Shown here piece after piece: positions 35,232 to 44,092 of a DNA stretch of 64,000 nucleotides (its first letter is position 1; every line of letters starts with the position of its first letter). The position numbers and the translations under genes were made by a program. Below the pieces are notes generated by a model. That model was not told where the DNA came from and did no database searches. It was given only the letters and a program-made list of their open reading frames with translations. The stretch is from Clostridium sp. OF09-36 (GTDB taxonomy: Bacteria > Bacillota > Clostridia > Lachnospirales > Lachnospiraceae), in assembly GCF_003481985.1 (NCBI RefSeq), contig NZ_QUMD01000009.1, positions 59,748-123,747 on the forward strand, in the 5' to 3' direction.

Positions 35232-37355
35232 TCAGATTAAAAACTGGTCATGCACCAGGCACTGGATCCGGTCTGTCGTCTGGATCAGCAGACGGCACTG
35301 GTCCTGGAAGATCCGTTCCAGATGACTGATCTGTGCAGAAAGCTGAAGCTCCTCCTGGGCAGTCTCTTTTTGTGCCAGCAGTGTCTTCACCAGAGCATAC
35401 AGGTTCTCATGCGGCATCAGGCGTTTGTATCCCCATTTCAGGCGGTCCTGCGGCTGGTTTAATACGTAATCCGTAAAATGGTCATAGACTTCCTGGTCAA
35501 ACATGAATGCGTAAGCATTGTTGTCGACCTGGTAGAGTTTGCGAAGGGCAGAAGAGAGCTTCTGCTCTTTTAAGTTTGCGATCGCTCCTCCGATGAGGCG
35601 GATATTCTGAAGCAGGATTTCGTGCGGATAATGCACATTTCCATACCAGTCAATGCGGACCAGCTCATCCTGCGCACACTTGAAGCGTCTCAGTGCTTCC
35701 TGCTCGGCTTCCCTTGATTCCATAAATAAAGCCTCCGCTTCCTCTGCTTTTCCTTCTGCCAGAAGCGCCTGGTAACGGCTGTTGGTATGCATGCGGGATT
35801 CATAGCGGCTTTCTGCAACCTCCTGTGCGTGCTGTAACATATCTTCCAGGTTTGCAATCTTTTCCACGAGAGAAGCCAGTGTCATAGGGCTGATGAGATC
35901 CATGGCAACAAATGGGCGGAGCACCTCTTTGGATGCAGCATATCCGTCCAGTGCACGTTTCATAACTGGGGCAGAGCATAACGGGATCACGCAGGTCTCG
36001 TCCAGGGCAGCCACAAGAAGGGCAAACAGCTCGTGGTGAAGCCGGTAGACCTGCTCGTCATAAAATGCGTCATTGTCGAACTGGGAATGATAATGGGTTT
36101 CCATAAAGCTGCCGCCGGTAAAATCATTGACCATGGACGGGATTCCGGCAATCGCCATGGAAAAATCATCCGACCAGGTCTCAATCGGGGAAGTAATGCG
36201 GGTCTCCTCCGGGTATGCCTGGGTCAGGTCTGGAAGCTCGGAAAGATACTCCTCCAAAAAGCGGGTATATTCGTAGCAGCTGCGGATGCGGGCACGGGTG
36301 CCGTGTGCAAGCGCCGGAAGCTCGAAGTTTAAATCAGCGATGACCTTTCCAACCCACTCCGGATGCGCGGTAAACACCTGCTCGTAAGCGCCGGTCGACC
36401 AGTCGAAGTTGGAGTCTACAACCCCCCATTCCTCCGCAGCCATCGCACAGATCACAATGGTGTTGTTTGGCTTCATGCCGCTTTTTAAAAGTGCTTTCGC
36501 GATTCCAAACATCAGCGCAACCGCGGTGTTATCGTCCTGGAAACCACTGAAGTAAGAGTCATAGTGGGCAGATAACAGGATCATGCGGTCTGCATGCTTT
36601 CCCGGAATCGATCCCACGATATTGTAAGTGGTGCAGTCACGGGTTACGCGGCTGTCTGCATCCAGGGTTACGGTAATCTCGGAAGTAAGCGCGGTATCGC
36701 CTGCAGGGGCATCCGCATCTATGTGTGTGTTAGAAGCAGCTTCTTTTGCAAGGAGCAGACTCTTTAACGGGTCTGCATCTTTTCTGGAGATAGAAAACGC
36801 AGGCGCATTTTCCGGTCCGGCGATATCCTGCGCATTCAGCGCCTCATCGTCAATCTCGCCGTAGCCGCCGATCTGTACAGCGATCAGCGCAGCAGCACCT
36901 TTTAAATGAGCCTGATAGACCGGATAATTGATCCACCATTCGTCTCGCTGGTTGATGTCGACCAGAACCAGCTTCCCGGTAACGTCTTTGCCTTCGTAGT
37001 CGGCAGCAGTTCCTTTTCCAAGATACATCAGGGAAAAGTCCTTCGGGCCATCGGTCACAAAGGTGGTCTGGTAAGCACCGAGCTGAATCTCATGACGTGT
37101 TCCGTTTTCATCGGTGTAAGAAAGCAGCGCCTTTTTAAATTCCCAGCCGTCTACCTTTACGGCATCTTTTGTGACGTTGGAAAGGCCGATGGCTACCATT
37201 TCCTGTTTCAGCATCTCGCCGGTCTCGAATTCTGCCTTGGAACCGGCCGGCCGGTAACCAAGCACCGGGTTGGAGCGGAACTGTTCCATGCGCTTCGCCA
37301 GCTGATAAGAGTAATTTATATCAAGGTTTTCTAGGATTGATTGTTGTAAATTCAT
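35232..37355 (-). CDS. M28 family zinc metallopeptidase with PA domain
   Basis: 707 residues. A protease-associated domain is inserted at about 100-220 and the catalytic aminopeptidase domain follows: 'LSAHYDSYFSGFQDDNTAVAL' (partly shown; His-x-Asp and second Asp metal ligands) and 'CAMAAEEWG' (catalytic Glu-Glu). The last 250 residues are helical ('EKIANLEDMLQHAQEVAE') and not part of the core. ATG 37355 has GGAGG upstream; the longer frame to 37421 lacks a site. There is no signal peptide, so it is probably cytoplasmic. Confidence 0.88.
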   Translation of the reverse strand: MNLQQSILENLDINYSYQLAKRMEQFRSNPVLGYRPAGSKAEFETGEMLKQEMVAIGLSNVTKDAVKVDGWEFKKALLSYTDENGTRHEIQLGAYQTTFVTDGPKDFSLMYLGKGTAADYEGKDVTGKLVLVDINQRDEWWINYPVYQAHLKGAAALIAVQIGGYGEIDDEALNAQDIAGPENAPAFSISRKDADPLKSLLLAKEAASNTHIDADAPAGDTALTSEITVTLDADSRVTRDCTTYNIVGSIPGKHADRMILLSAHYDSYFSGFQDDNTAVALMFGIAKALLKSGMKPNNTIVICAMAAEEWGVVDSNFDWSTGAYEQVFTAHPEWVGKVIADLNFELPALAHGTRARIRSCYEYTRFLEEYLSELPDLTQAYPEETRITSPIETWSDDFSMAIAGIPSMVNDFTGGSFMETHYHSQFDNDAFYDEQVYRLHHELFALLVAALDETCVIPLCSAPVMKRALDGYAASKEVLRPFVAMDLISPMTLASLVEKIANLEDMLQHAQEVAESRYESRMHTNSRYQALLAEGKAEEAEALFMESREAEQEALRRFKCAQDELVRIDWYGNVHYPHEILLQNIRLIGGAIANLKEQKLSSALRKLYQVDNNAYAFMFDQEVYDHFTDYVLNQPQDRLKWGYKRLMPHENLYALVKTLLAQKETAQEELQLSAQISHLERIFQDQCRLLIQTTDRIQCLVHDQFLI

Positions 37356-37620
37356 GTGGGTTAACCTCCGTTTGTGCAGTCGATTCCGTGACGAAGTCAC
37401 GTGACTGCTTTGCCGTTTCATTATAGCACTGAATAGCGGAGGAGAAAAGAAAAAGTGTTCCTATTCACGTTTTTTTATATGTATTGTCCTCAGAGCTTTT
37501 CAAGAGCTTTTCTTCCGTTGGTTCAGATTGTTAGATATATATTTGTATGGTATGATAAGGATATGAAAGAAATAGCACAAGTATCATTCATTGTGTAGCA
37601 ATGAAGATTATGCGGATGGG

Positions 37621-38145
37621 ATGGAAATTATGGAAAAGTATACATATAATGATGAAATTTATTATTATAATAACGGAAAGTGGTTAACCAGTTCTTATAC
37701 CACTGTCCCAAGTGGGATATTGTCAGAACTGAATAAATTATTATGCAATGATAATTTTGATGAATTGTCGTTTGCGAATAAGCTAAAAATTGCTGATAAT
37801 GCAAAGCAATCGGAAAACATTGGTATGGCATTAAAGTACTATGAAACTCTTACATTGGATGCGTCAAAAGAGCAGATGAAATTTTTGTTGCCACGGCTAA
37901 CTTCCTGCTACCGGAAACAGAATAGACCGCAGAAAGCAATTGGCACTGCACTTGCATATTTCAAGAAGTATGGAAAAGGTATTGCTTCTTCTCCAGTGTA
38001 TGTTTCATTAGCGGCAGCGTTTTGTGATATTGATGATTGGGAGACTGCAAAAATCTACGCGGATCGTGCTAATAAATGCTGTAATTCGAAGAATATGGAT
38101 GAACTGATGGCGGTTTATGCAAGAATAGAAAAGCAAATAGACTAA
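37621..38145 (+). CDS. TPR-like hypothetical protein at start of accessory island
   Basis: 174 residues. The N-terminus is an aromatic-rich 'YTYNDEIYYYNNGKW' segment; the rest forms helix pairs such as 'IGMALKYYETLTLDASKEQM' and 'DDWETAKIYADRANKCC' that look like tetratricopeptide repeats. Base composition is visibly more AT-rich than the preceding genes, the first sign of an acquired block that runs to about 42.4 kb. The start could be 37621 or 37630; the ribosome binding site is weak. Function unknown; protein binding is expected from the fold. Confidence 0.6.
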   Translation: MEIMEKYTYNDEIYYYNNGKWLTSSYTTVPSGILSELNKLLCNDNFDELSFANKLKIADNAKQSENIGMALKYYETLTLDASKEQMKFLLPRLTSCYRKQNRPQKAIGTALAYFKKYGKGIASSPVYVSLAAAFCDIDDWETAKIYADRANKCCNSKNMDELMAVYARIEKQID

Positions 38146-38165
38146 TATAGTTAAGGTGATAGGGA

Positions 38166-38523
38166 ATGACAAGAGAAGAAATATTTGACTACTGTAAAAA
38201 ACAGTATCATACAGAACCAGATTACCCATGGCATGATTATAACGCAGTCTTGCGCCATCCAGATAATAGTAAATGGTATGGATTAGTTATGACAATTGAT
38301 GGTAGCAAAATGGGACTTCCTGTTGGTCAAAAAGTTGATATTATGAATGTAAAATATGATCCAGTGTTTTTCTGGGTACCTTCGTCAGCAGCAAGGGTTT
38401 TATCCAGCGTATCACATGAATAAAGAAAAGTGGATATCAATTTTACTTTTTAGTTCAGAAAATGATGAGACGATTAAAAATTTGATTGATTATAGCTATC
38501 AGATGACTGCATCGAAAAAATGA
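38166..38523 (+). pseudogene. MmcQ/YjbR family protein, one frameshift
   Basis: About 119 residues when joined. 'MTREEIFDYCKKQYHTEPDY' at the start and 'VDIMNVKYDP' match the MmcQ/YjbR fold; the frame breaks near 38372 in a T run (GTGTTTTTCTGGG). Removing one T gives 'VFSGYLRQQQGFYPAYHMNK' and then 'WISILLFSSENDETIKNLID', the family C-terminus, to the stop at 38521-38523. This family is DNA-binding-like but its role is unknown. It starts 21 bp after the TPR-like gene. Confidence 0.75.
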
Positions 38524-38577
38524 AGCAAAAAAACTGGGTGAAACGATGAAATTGAAAAAACAGAGAAATATACCAAT

Positions 38578-38829
38578 TTGGTGCAACGAGCCAAAAAGAG
38601 ATATCTGGATAAAACACTTCAAAAGCATAAAGTCAAACTATCCTGGTGTGATTTGCTTCCAGGCGAAGATTTGTGCCAGGCATTGATTGATAAAAAATTT
38701 CGAAGCAGAACTCTTGCGGATCTGATTGGAGATGGCACACCATATCAATATGGCAGTACGCAAATTTTTCCGGTTACGCATCCTGGTTATTGTGGCAGTA
38801 AAGCCAGAGGAAAAGAACAAATGGATTAG
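38578..38829 (+). CDS. Unrecognised small protein, start uncertain
   Basis: At least 83 residues: basic helix 'RAKKRYLDKTLQKHKVKL', then 'LLPGEDLCQALIDKKFRSRT' and 'GDGTPYQYGSTQIFPVTHPG'. I do not recognise the family. The frame is open upstream to about 38545 without a good start; if one A is missing from an A run, ATG 38546 (with GGGTG upstream) joins it as 'MKIEKTEKYTNLVQRAKK'. That would fit the homopolymer errors seen elsewhere. The first start codon in the frame as given is TTG 38578. No function is proposed. Confidence 0.45.
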   Translation: MVQRAKKRYLDKTLQKHKVKLSWCDLLPGEDLCQALIDKKFRSRTLADLIGDGTPYQYGSTQIFPVTHPGYCGSKARGKEQMD

Positions 38830-38887
38830 GACTGGAAGAATATAGCAGAGAGAGTTAGGAAAACGAAATGGACTTGAGGTATAAAAA

Positions 38888-40084
38888 TTGATCGACTTTA
38901 CAAAGGAAAAATTACCACCCATTTTTTGCCGGAATCACCGGAAGTGTTATCTGGATCCGGTACGGCAGAAATTAATCTACATCACGCCAGAAGAAACTGT
39001 GCGCCAACAGGTGATTGCATGGTTATTACAAAAATGCGAGGTCCCACACGATATGATCCGGGTGGAAGAGTCGCTGCTGCATTACGGTGTAGAAACGAAA
39101 CGCAGAGCAGATATCATTGTGGATGCGATTTCAAAGAAAGATAACCTGATTCATCCGCTTGTGGTGATTGAGTGCAAGGCTACGGGCGTGCTTCTTGGCA
39201 TGAAAGCATCTGACCAGATGATAGATTACTCAGAAAAGCTTGGATGTTATTATATGGTTATGACCAATGGAACAGAAACGTTTTGTTACCATTATGATAT
39301 GGAATCCGATCAGTATATGGAAATCAATGATTTGCCGGATTATCAGAAACTTTTGCAGGGAGATTTTATCTATAGAAAACCTGCGGAAATACCCAGACGG
39401 CTTTCCTGGAATGAAATCATGGAAGATGATGGGTGGCGGGACTATATTGGATCAGATATGGGAGACAGTACGCCGGAGCCGGTTTTACAGATGGCAACAA
39501 ATTTATGGGAATGTCTGTTATATCCAGAATCCTGTTTTCCGGCTGGTGATTATGGTTTGTTTATGCTGAAAGAGGATCTTGGAGTACGTCTGTTGGAATA
39601 TGGAAATGCAGCTGGTGGGAAATTCTCTGGTCCATATCGTTCTTTCCTGGTAGAATATGATGGAAATACAGAAATTGTATCATTGGGCTTAAGCATTTAT
39701 ATAACATGGGCACATCCGGATGTTTCGAAAACCGTATTAAATGTTGTCATCGATAACGAAAAAACAGCGCATCATGCGCTGCAGCTTGTTTTGGATGATA
39801 ATGTTCGCGTAGTCGGTAAAAACTGTTTTTTTTATCATCATGGACGCATTGCCGTTGGAAAAGTGGGATCAGGAAAAGTGAGTGAACTTCGAATTTTTGT
39901 GGAAGACCGGGCACCGGAACTGGTATCTGGAAAGCAGTTCTTTCTTGGGAAGCTTACGAATAACCGTCTCTGGAATCTGGACGATCCAGAAATTATAAAT
40001 CTGATCAGGAATCTGATTTCCTATGCATTGATCCGGGATGAATATCGCGCGTTTGTGAAAGAAAATGCAAATTATATGATCTAA
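38888..40084 (+). CDS. HsdR_N-type (type I restriction R subunit N-terminal) nuclease-domain protein
   Basis: 398 residues. Residues about 25-170 carry the type I restriction HsdR N-terminal nuclease fold: 'ETVRQQVIAWLLQKCEVPHD', then D75 in 'RRADIIVDA' and E95-x-K97 in 'VVIECKA', a complete PD-(D/E)XK core. The remaining about 230 residues have no helicase motif and no domain I recognise. TTG 38888 is the start, with GAGG upstream. The next gene, a nuclease-NTPase fusion, starts 36 bp later on the same strand, so they probably form a unit. A stand-alone nuclease with a separate motor would fit a defence module; that is inference. Confidence 0.75.
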   Translation: MIDFTKEKLPPIFCRNHRKCYLDPVRQKLIYITPEETVRQQVIAWLLQKCEVPHDMIRVEESLLHYGVETKRRADIIVDAISKKDNLIHPLVVIECKATGVLLGMKASDQMIDYSEKLGCYYMVMTNGTETFCYHYDMESDQYMEINDLPDYQKLLQGDFIYRKPAEIPRRLSWNEIMEDDGWRDYIGSDMGDSTPEPVLQMATNLWECLLYPESCFPAGDYGLFMLKEDLGVRLLEYGNAAGGKFSGPYRSFLVEYDGNTEIVSLGLSIYITWAHPDVSKTVLNVVIDNEKTAHHALQLVLDDNVRVVGKNCFFYHHGRIAVGKVGSGKVSELRIFVEDRAPELVSGKQFFLGKLTNNRLWNLDDPEIINLIRNLISYALIRDEYRAFVKENANYMI

Positions 40085-40120
40085 ATCATGCTGTAAAATG
40101 TAGAAAATTGGAGTGTGTCA

Positions 40121-41518
40121 ATGAAGTCAATACCAATTTATGCACTGACAAGAGAACAGAACCTGACCAATCTTACCAAACTGGAGTATCATTTATCTGA
40201 ACGAGAAAAGCCACTGAAGTTTCGTACATGGGAACTGAATAGCATGAAAGCCCTGGTGGATCAGCTGGAAGCTCATATGGAGCATGTATACCGTCTACGC
40301 TTTTTCTACTCCTTTCAGATTCCACGGCTTGGAAAGGAATTTGACCTGCTCCAGGTGAAAGAAAACCAGATTGTAAACATTGAACTGAAAAGCGGTGCGG
40401 TTTCCGAAGATGCCATACGCAGGCAGCTGATACAGAACCGCTATTATTTGTCTGTACTTGGAAAACCAATCAAGTCTTACACTTACATCAGCAGTCAGAA
40501 CCGGTTGGTGCGTCTGACGAATCATGACCACATTGCCGACACCGACTGGAAACAGTTGTGTGAGGAATTGCAGGAGAAAAGTCCAGATTACACGGGAAAT
40601 CTGGAAACATTGTTCCAGGCAGAATGGTACCTGATCTCGCCGCTGACACAGCCGGAACGTTTTCTGAGAAAGGAATACTTTCTGACAGCGCAGCAGAAAG
40701 ATATCGAACGGCAAATCCTGAGAAAAATCCGGGCAGAACGAAGAGGGTATTATTGGTTTTCTGGGCTTCCAGGAACGGGAAAAACTTTGCTCCTGTATGA
40801 CATTGCCATGAAACTTTCTGCAAGACAAAAGGTTTGTATGATTCACTGTGGAACTGCCGGGCAGGAATGGAAAAAACTTCATGAACGCCTGCTTCGTATT
40901 ATTTGGATTTCGGATTCCCAGATTACAGAAGAAACAAAATTAGATGAGTACAGTGCCGTTCTGGTTGATGAAGCACATTTACTGAGTCAGGATGTATTAC
41001 ATAGGATTGTAAACCTGGCTGGAAGTCGTCCGGTTATTTTTTCCAGTGACGATGAGAGCCCGGTTTCACCGGAAGAAGCGGATCAAAGCATAAAACAGGA
41101 GTTGAAAAATCTTGCTGAGGTTTGGATGTTTCGTCTGACAAACCGGATCCGGACCAATGCGGAACTTTCAACTTTTATTCAAAATATGATGCATCTTCCA
41201 GAACGCAAAGTTACCAGACACTTTCCAAATGTTACTGTGTTTTATGCCAACGATAACCAGGAAACAGAAAATTTGATTCAGGATGCAAAAGAACAGGGAT
41301 ATCAACTTTTGTCAGAACATATGGTAACAGGAAAAACACCGGATTGCCTGGCAGTGATGTTGGATGAGCAGTATTTCTATGATGAGAATAAATATTTGCG
41401 CTCCGAAAATCATACTGTGAGGAAGCTGTTTCATCAGCTGAATGGTGCAAAAGAAAAGCTGCTGCTGGTTGTAAACAATAATTTCCAGCTTTATGATGTG
41501 CTTTTGGACTTGTTATAG
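40121..41518 (+). CDS. PD-(D/E)XK nuclease-like domain fused to a DUF2075-type P-loop NTPase/helicase
   Basis: 465 residues. The N-terminal part has 'LGKEFDLLQVKENQIVNIEL' followed by K: D75 and E88-L-K90 form a PD-(D/E)XK core like NERD/Mrr-type nucleases. The C-terminal part (about 185-465) is a DUF2075-like superfamily 1 ATPase: Walker A 'GLPGTGKT' (215-222), Walker B 'VLVDEAHLL' (D283, E284), and 'TNRIRTN' as a later motif. ATG 40121 has GGAG 7 nt upstream. It sits directly after the HsdR_N gene and before a Fic gene. DNA-targeting antiviral activity is a reasonable guess from domains and context only. Confidence 0.75.
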   Translation: MKSIPIYALTREQNLTNLTKLEYHLSEREKPLKFRTWELNSMKALVDQLEAHMEHVYRLRFFYSFQIPRLGKEFDLLQVKENQIVNIELKSGAVSEDAIRRQLIQNRYYLSVLGKPIKSYTYISSQNRLVRLTNHDHIADTDWKQLCEELQEKSPDYTGNLETLFQAEWYLISPLTQPERFLRKEYFLTAQQKDIERQILRKIRAERRGYYWFSGLPGTGKTLLLYDIAMKLSARQKVCMIHCGTAGQEWKKLHERLLRIIWISDSQITEETKLDEYSAVLVDEAHLLSQDVLHRIVNLAGSRPVIFSSDDESPVSPEEADQSIKQELKNLAEVWMFRLTNRIRTNAELSTFIQNMMHLPERKVTRHFPNVTVFYANDNQETENLIQDAKEQGYQLLSEHMVTGKTPDCLAVMLDEQYFYDENKYLRSENHTVRKLFHQLNGAKEKLLLVVNNNFQLYDVLLDLL

Positions 41519-41627
41519 TTTCGGTAATCTGGATTGCAGCATAGTGCAAAAATTGCTATACTGTATATATGAATTTACCTGGAAATTTCTATGTTCTAAA
41601 GTATAAATTTGAAAACGGAGACAGAAA

Positions 41628-42356
41628 ATGAATTTTGAACGGTTAGCTGAAAAACAGAAACTTTTTGCTCGAGAAAAGAAAAATATTGACCATGTTACGT
41701 TAGCATCTTATGAAAAAGACTTCGAACTTACATTTACACACAATTCAACTGCCATCGAAGGAAATACATTAACGTTAATGGAAACGAAAGTCGTACTTGA
41801 AGATGGAATTTCAGTAGGAGGAAAGGAACTAAGAGAAATTTATGAAGTGGTCAATCATAAAAAAGCATACCGATATGTAAAGCATTGTATTGCAGAGCAT
41901 CGATTACTCGATGAGGTCATTGTAAAAGATATTCATGCAATTCTTACAGAGAATATCATCGTTGGTGGTATTTATAGAAATCAAGAAGTCCGTATCAGTG
42001 GAGCAGGGCATACACCGCCAGTCGGAAATGATATGTATCATCAGATTAAAAATTTCTACGCTGATTTAGAGTGGAAAAAAGAAGCAATGAATCCTGTTGA
42101 ATATGCAGCATGGACACACGCTGAATTTGTGCGCATTCATCCTTTTATAGATGGAAATGGCAGAACATCCCGTTTGATTATGAACTATCAGCTTATGTCA
42201 GCTGGATATCTTCCTGTATCGATTGCAAAGGACACACGTCTTGACTATTACAATGCGTTAGAAGAGTATGCAGTAAATAAAAATCTCAATCCATTTGCAG
42301 ATTTTGTGGCAAAATTAGAGGAACAACAGTTAGATACTTACATTAAACTGATTTGA
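41628..42356 (+). CDS. Fic family protein with N-terminal self-inhibitory motif
   Basis: 242 residues. The Fic motif HPFIDGNGR is at 171-179 (catalytic H171). An inhibitory motif (S/T)xxxE(G/N) is at S40-TAI-E44-G45, in the N-terminal helix as in class II Fic proteins, so the enzyme is self-restrained. Such enzymes AMPylate or otherwise modify target proteins. The sequence is AT-rich like the rest of the island. ATG 41628 has GGAGACAG upstream. Position after the nuclease genes is suggestive of a defence island but no dedicated antitoxin gene is seen. Confidence 0.9.
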   Translation: MNFERLAEKQKLFAREKKNIDHVTLASYEKDFELTFTHNSTAIEGNTLTLMETKVVLEDGISVGGKELREIYEVVNHKKAYRYVKHCIAEHRLLDEVIVKDIHAILTENIIVGGIYRNQEVRISGAGHTPPVGNDMYHQIKNFYADLEWKKEAMNPVEYAAWTHAEFVRIHPFIDGNGRTSRLIMNYQLMSAGYLPVSIAKDTRLDYYNALEEYAVNKNLNPFADFVAKLEEQQLDTYIKLI

Positions 42357-42504
42357 GTTTCGAAAATTACACCAATTTTACACCAAACATCCGATAAGAT
42401 ATGTGAAGCTATGTGAGAATATGTGCACTTTCTTGTGCAAAATGAATAAAATAGCTTGACTTCCCTATAGAAATGTGCAATAATATCACTCGTAAAAAGC
42501 ATAA

Positions 42505-42613
42505 AGTCTTCAGGGCGGAGCGAAATTCTCCACCGGTGGTAAAGCCCACGAGCCGCAAGGCATGATTCGGTGCAATTCCGAAGCCGACAGTATAGTCTGG
42601 ATGAAAGAAGAAT
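42505..42613 (+). promoter_or_regulatory. FMN riboswitch (RFN element) aptamer
   Basis: The conserved core is easy to follow: TCTTCAGGGCGGAGCGAAAT at the 5' side, CCACCGGTGGTAAAGCCC, CACGAGCCGCAAGGCATGAT, CGGTGCAATTCCG, AAGCCGACAGTATAGTCTGG and ATGAAAGAAGA at the 3' side. It precedes the complete riboflavin operon and should shut it down when FMN is abundant. Confidence 0.95.
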
Positions 42614-42660
42614 GATCGTGTATTTCTTATATTTTTGAAAATACCGTATTTGTGATAACC

Positions 42661-42693
42661 GCTCTGGAATGAAAATTCCAGAGCTTCTTTTAT
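42661..42693 (+). terminator. Riboswitch expression-platform terminator
   Basis: GCTCTGGAAT pairs perfectly with ATTCCAGAGC across a GAAA loop, followed by TTCTTTTATT. It lies 48 bp after the aptamer. From here to ribD at 42989 about 295 bp contain no recognisable gene. Confidence 0.85.
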
Positions 42694-42988
42694 TTCATAG
42701 GAATTGTGTTTTATGAAACAAATGGAACATGCAGATCGCATTTTTCGTGATTTCGTGAGCAGGAACAAAGAAAGTTCTTTTTCATGATTTGGAAAATGGT
42801 CTACAGGATACGGAAAATTCAAAAATAACGGAAAAACAGTACAAAAAGAAAAGCAAATTCTGAAGAATATTGATTCTTTGGATCTGCTTTTTTCTGTATT
42901 GCATAACTCAGAAGTATATGTGGTGCATCTGACGTTAACCATCCTTCTGCTTGATACTTATGCGAACAGGAAATGGAGGAAGGAGTCT

Positions 42989-44092
42989 TTGACAAAACAG
43001 GATTATATGCGCCGGGCAGTGGAACTGGCGAAAAAAGGCGAAGGCTGGACCAGTCCGAATCCGATGGTAGGTGCCGTGGTGGTAAAAGACGGGAGAATCA
43101 TCGGGGAAGGATACCATGCGCGGTATGGGGAACTTCATGCAGAGCGCAATGCGCTCCGTGCCTGTATGGAGCCGACGGAGGGGGCAGACCTCTATGTCAC
43201 GTTAGAGCCATGCTGCCACTATGGAAAACAGCCTCCCTGCGTAGAGGCAATTGTGCAGGCGGGGATCAAGCGGGTTTTTGTGGGATCGGATGATCCGAAT
43301 CCACTGGTTGCCGGAAAGGGAATCCAGTATTTGCGGGAACGCGGCATTCTGGTAGAAACCCATGTGCTGAAAGAGGAATGCGATGCTCTAAATCCGGTAT
43401 TTTTCCATTACATCCGCAGAAAAACTCCCTATGTGGTTTTGAAATATGCCATGACCATGGATGGGAAAATTGCGGCATACACCGGGGTATCCAAATGGGT
43501 TACCGGTGAGGAGGCAAGGGCCTGGGTGCAGCGGGAGCGCAGCCGTTATCGTGGCATCATGGTGGGTGTCAATACCGTACTGGCAGATGATCCATTGCTG
43601 AACTGCCGCATGCCGGGAGGAAGAAATCCGGTCCGGATCATCTGTGATACACACTTAAAAACTCCGATGGAATCCAGAATCGTAAAGACCGCGAGGGAAA
43701 TTCCTACAATTCTGGCTGTCTGCGAGACGGACAAAAAACGATATCTTCCCTATGAACAGGCGGGCTGCCAGATTTTGCCGGTTTCAGAGGAAGAGGGGCA
43801 TGTGAATCTCAAGGACCTGATGAAGCTGCTTGGCGAAAAACAGATCGACAGTATTTTGCTGGAGGGAGGCGGTACCTTAAACTGGTCCGCGTTAAAAAGC
43901 GGGATTGTCAAAGAAGTACATGCTTATCTTGCACCGAAGCTGTTTGGCGGTGCAAAAGCCAAAACGCCGGTGGAGGGGCCTGGTGTGGCAGATCCTTCGG
44001 AAGCGGTCCGGCTGAAGGTCAGAGAAATCCGAAAGCTGGGCGAGGATTTTCTAGTGGAAAGCGAGGTGCAGGATGTTTACGGGGATCGTTGA
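42989..44092 (+). CDS. ribD: Bifunctional riboflavin deaminase/reductase RibD
   Basis: 367 residues. The N-terminal deaminase domain has zinc ligands H50-A-E52, C75 and C84 ('PCCHYGKQPPC'). The C-terminal reductase domain has 'VVLKYAMTMDGKIA', 'GVNTVLADDPLLNCR' and 'ILLEGGGTLNWSAL'. TTG at 42989 is the start: GGAGGAAGGAG lies just before and the N-terminus 'MTKQDYMRRAVELAKKG' fits the family; longer in-frame extension upstream is unlike RibD. It overlaps ribE by 20 bp. Makes 5-amino-6-ribitylamino-uracil phosphate for riboflavin synthesis. Confidence 0.95.
   Translation: MTKQDYMRRAVELAKKGEGWTSPNPMVGAVVVKDGRIIGEGYHARYGELHAERNALRACMEPTEGADLYVTLEPCCHYGKQPPCVEAIVQAGIKRVFVGSDDPNPLVAGKGIQYLRERGILVETHVLKEECDALNPVFFHYIRRKTPYVVLKYAMTMDGKIAAYTGVSKWVTGEEARAWVQRERSRYRGIMVGVNTVLADDPLLNCRMPGGRNPVRIICDTHLKTPMESRIVKTAREIPTILAVCETDKKRYLPYEQAGCQILPVSEEEGHVNLKDLMKLLGEKQIDSILLEGGGTLNWSALKSGIVKEVHAYLAPKLFGGAKAKTPVEGPGVADPSEAVRLKVREIRKLGEDFLVESEVQDVYGDR

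Noticed and set aside
37387..37405. Palindromes CGTGACGAAGTCACG and GTCACGTGAC upstream of the M28 peptidase gene
   Set aside because: They could be an operator, but they lie about 30-50 bp before the start codon without a recognisable promoter, and a single site gives too little to assign.
38888..40084. Complete type I restriction-modification system
   Set aside because: Only the HsdR N-terminal nuclease fold is present. No helicase in the same protein, no HsdM and no HsdS gene are in the window.
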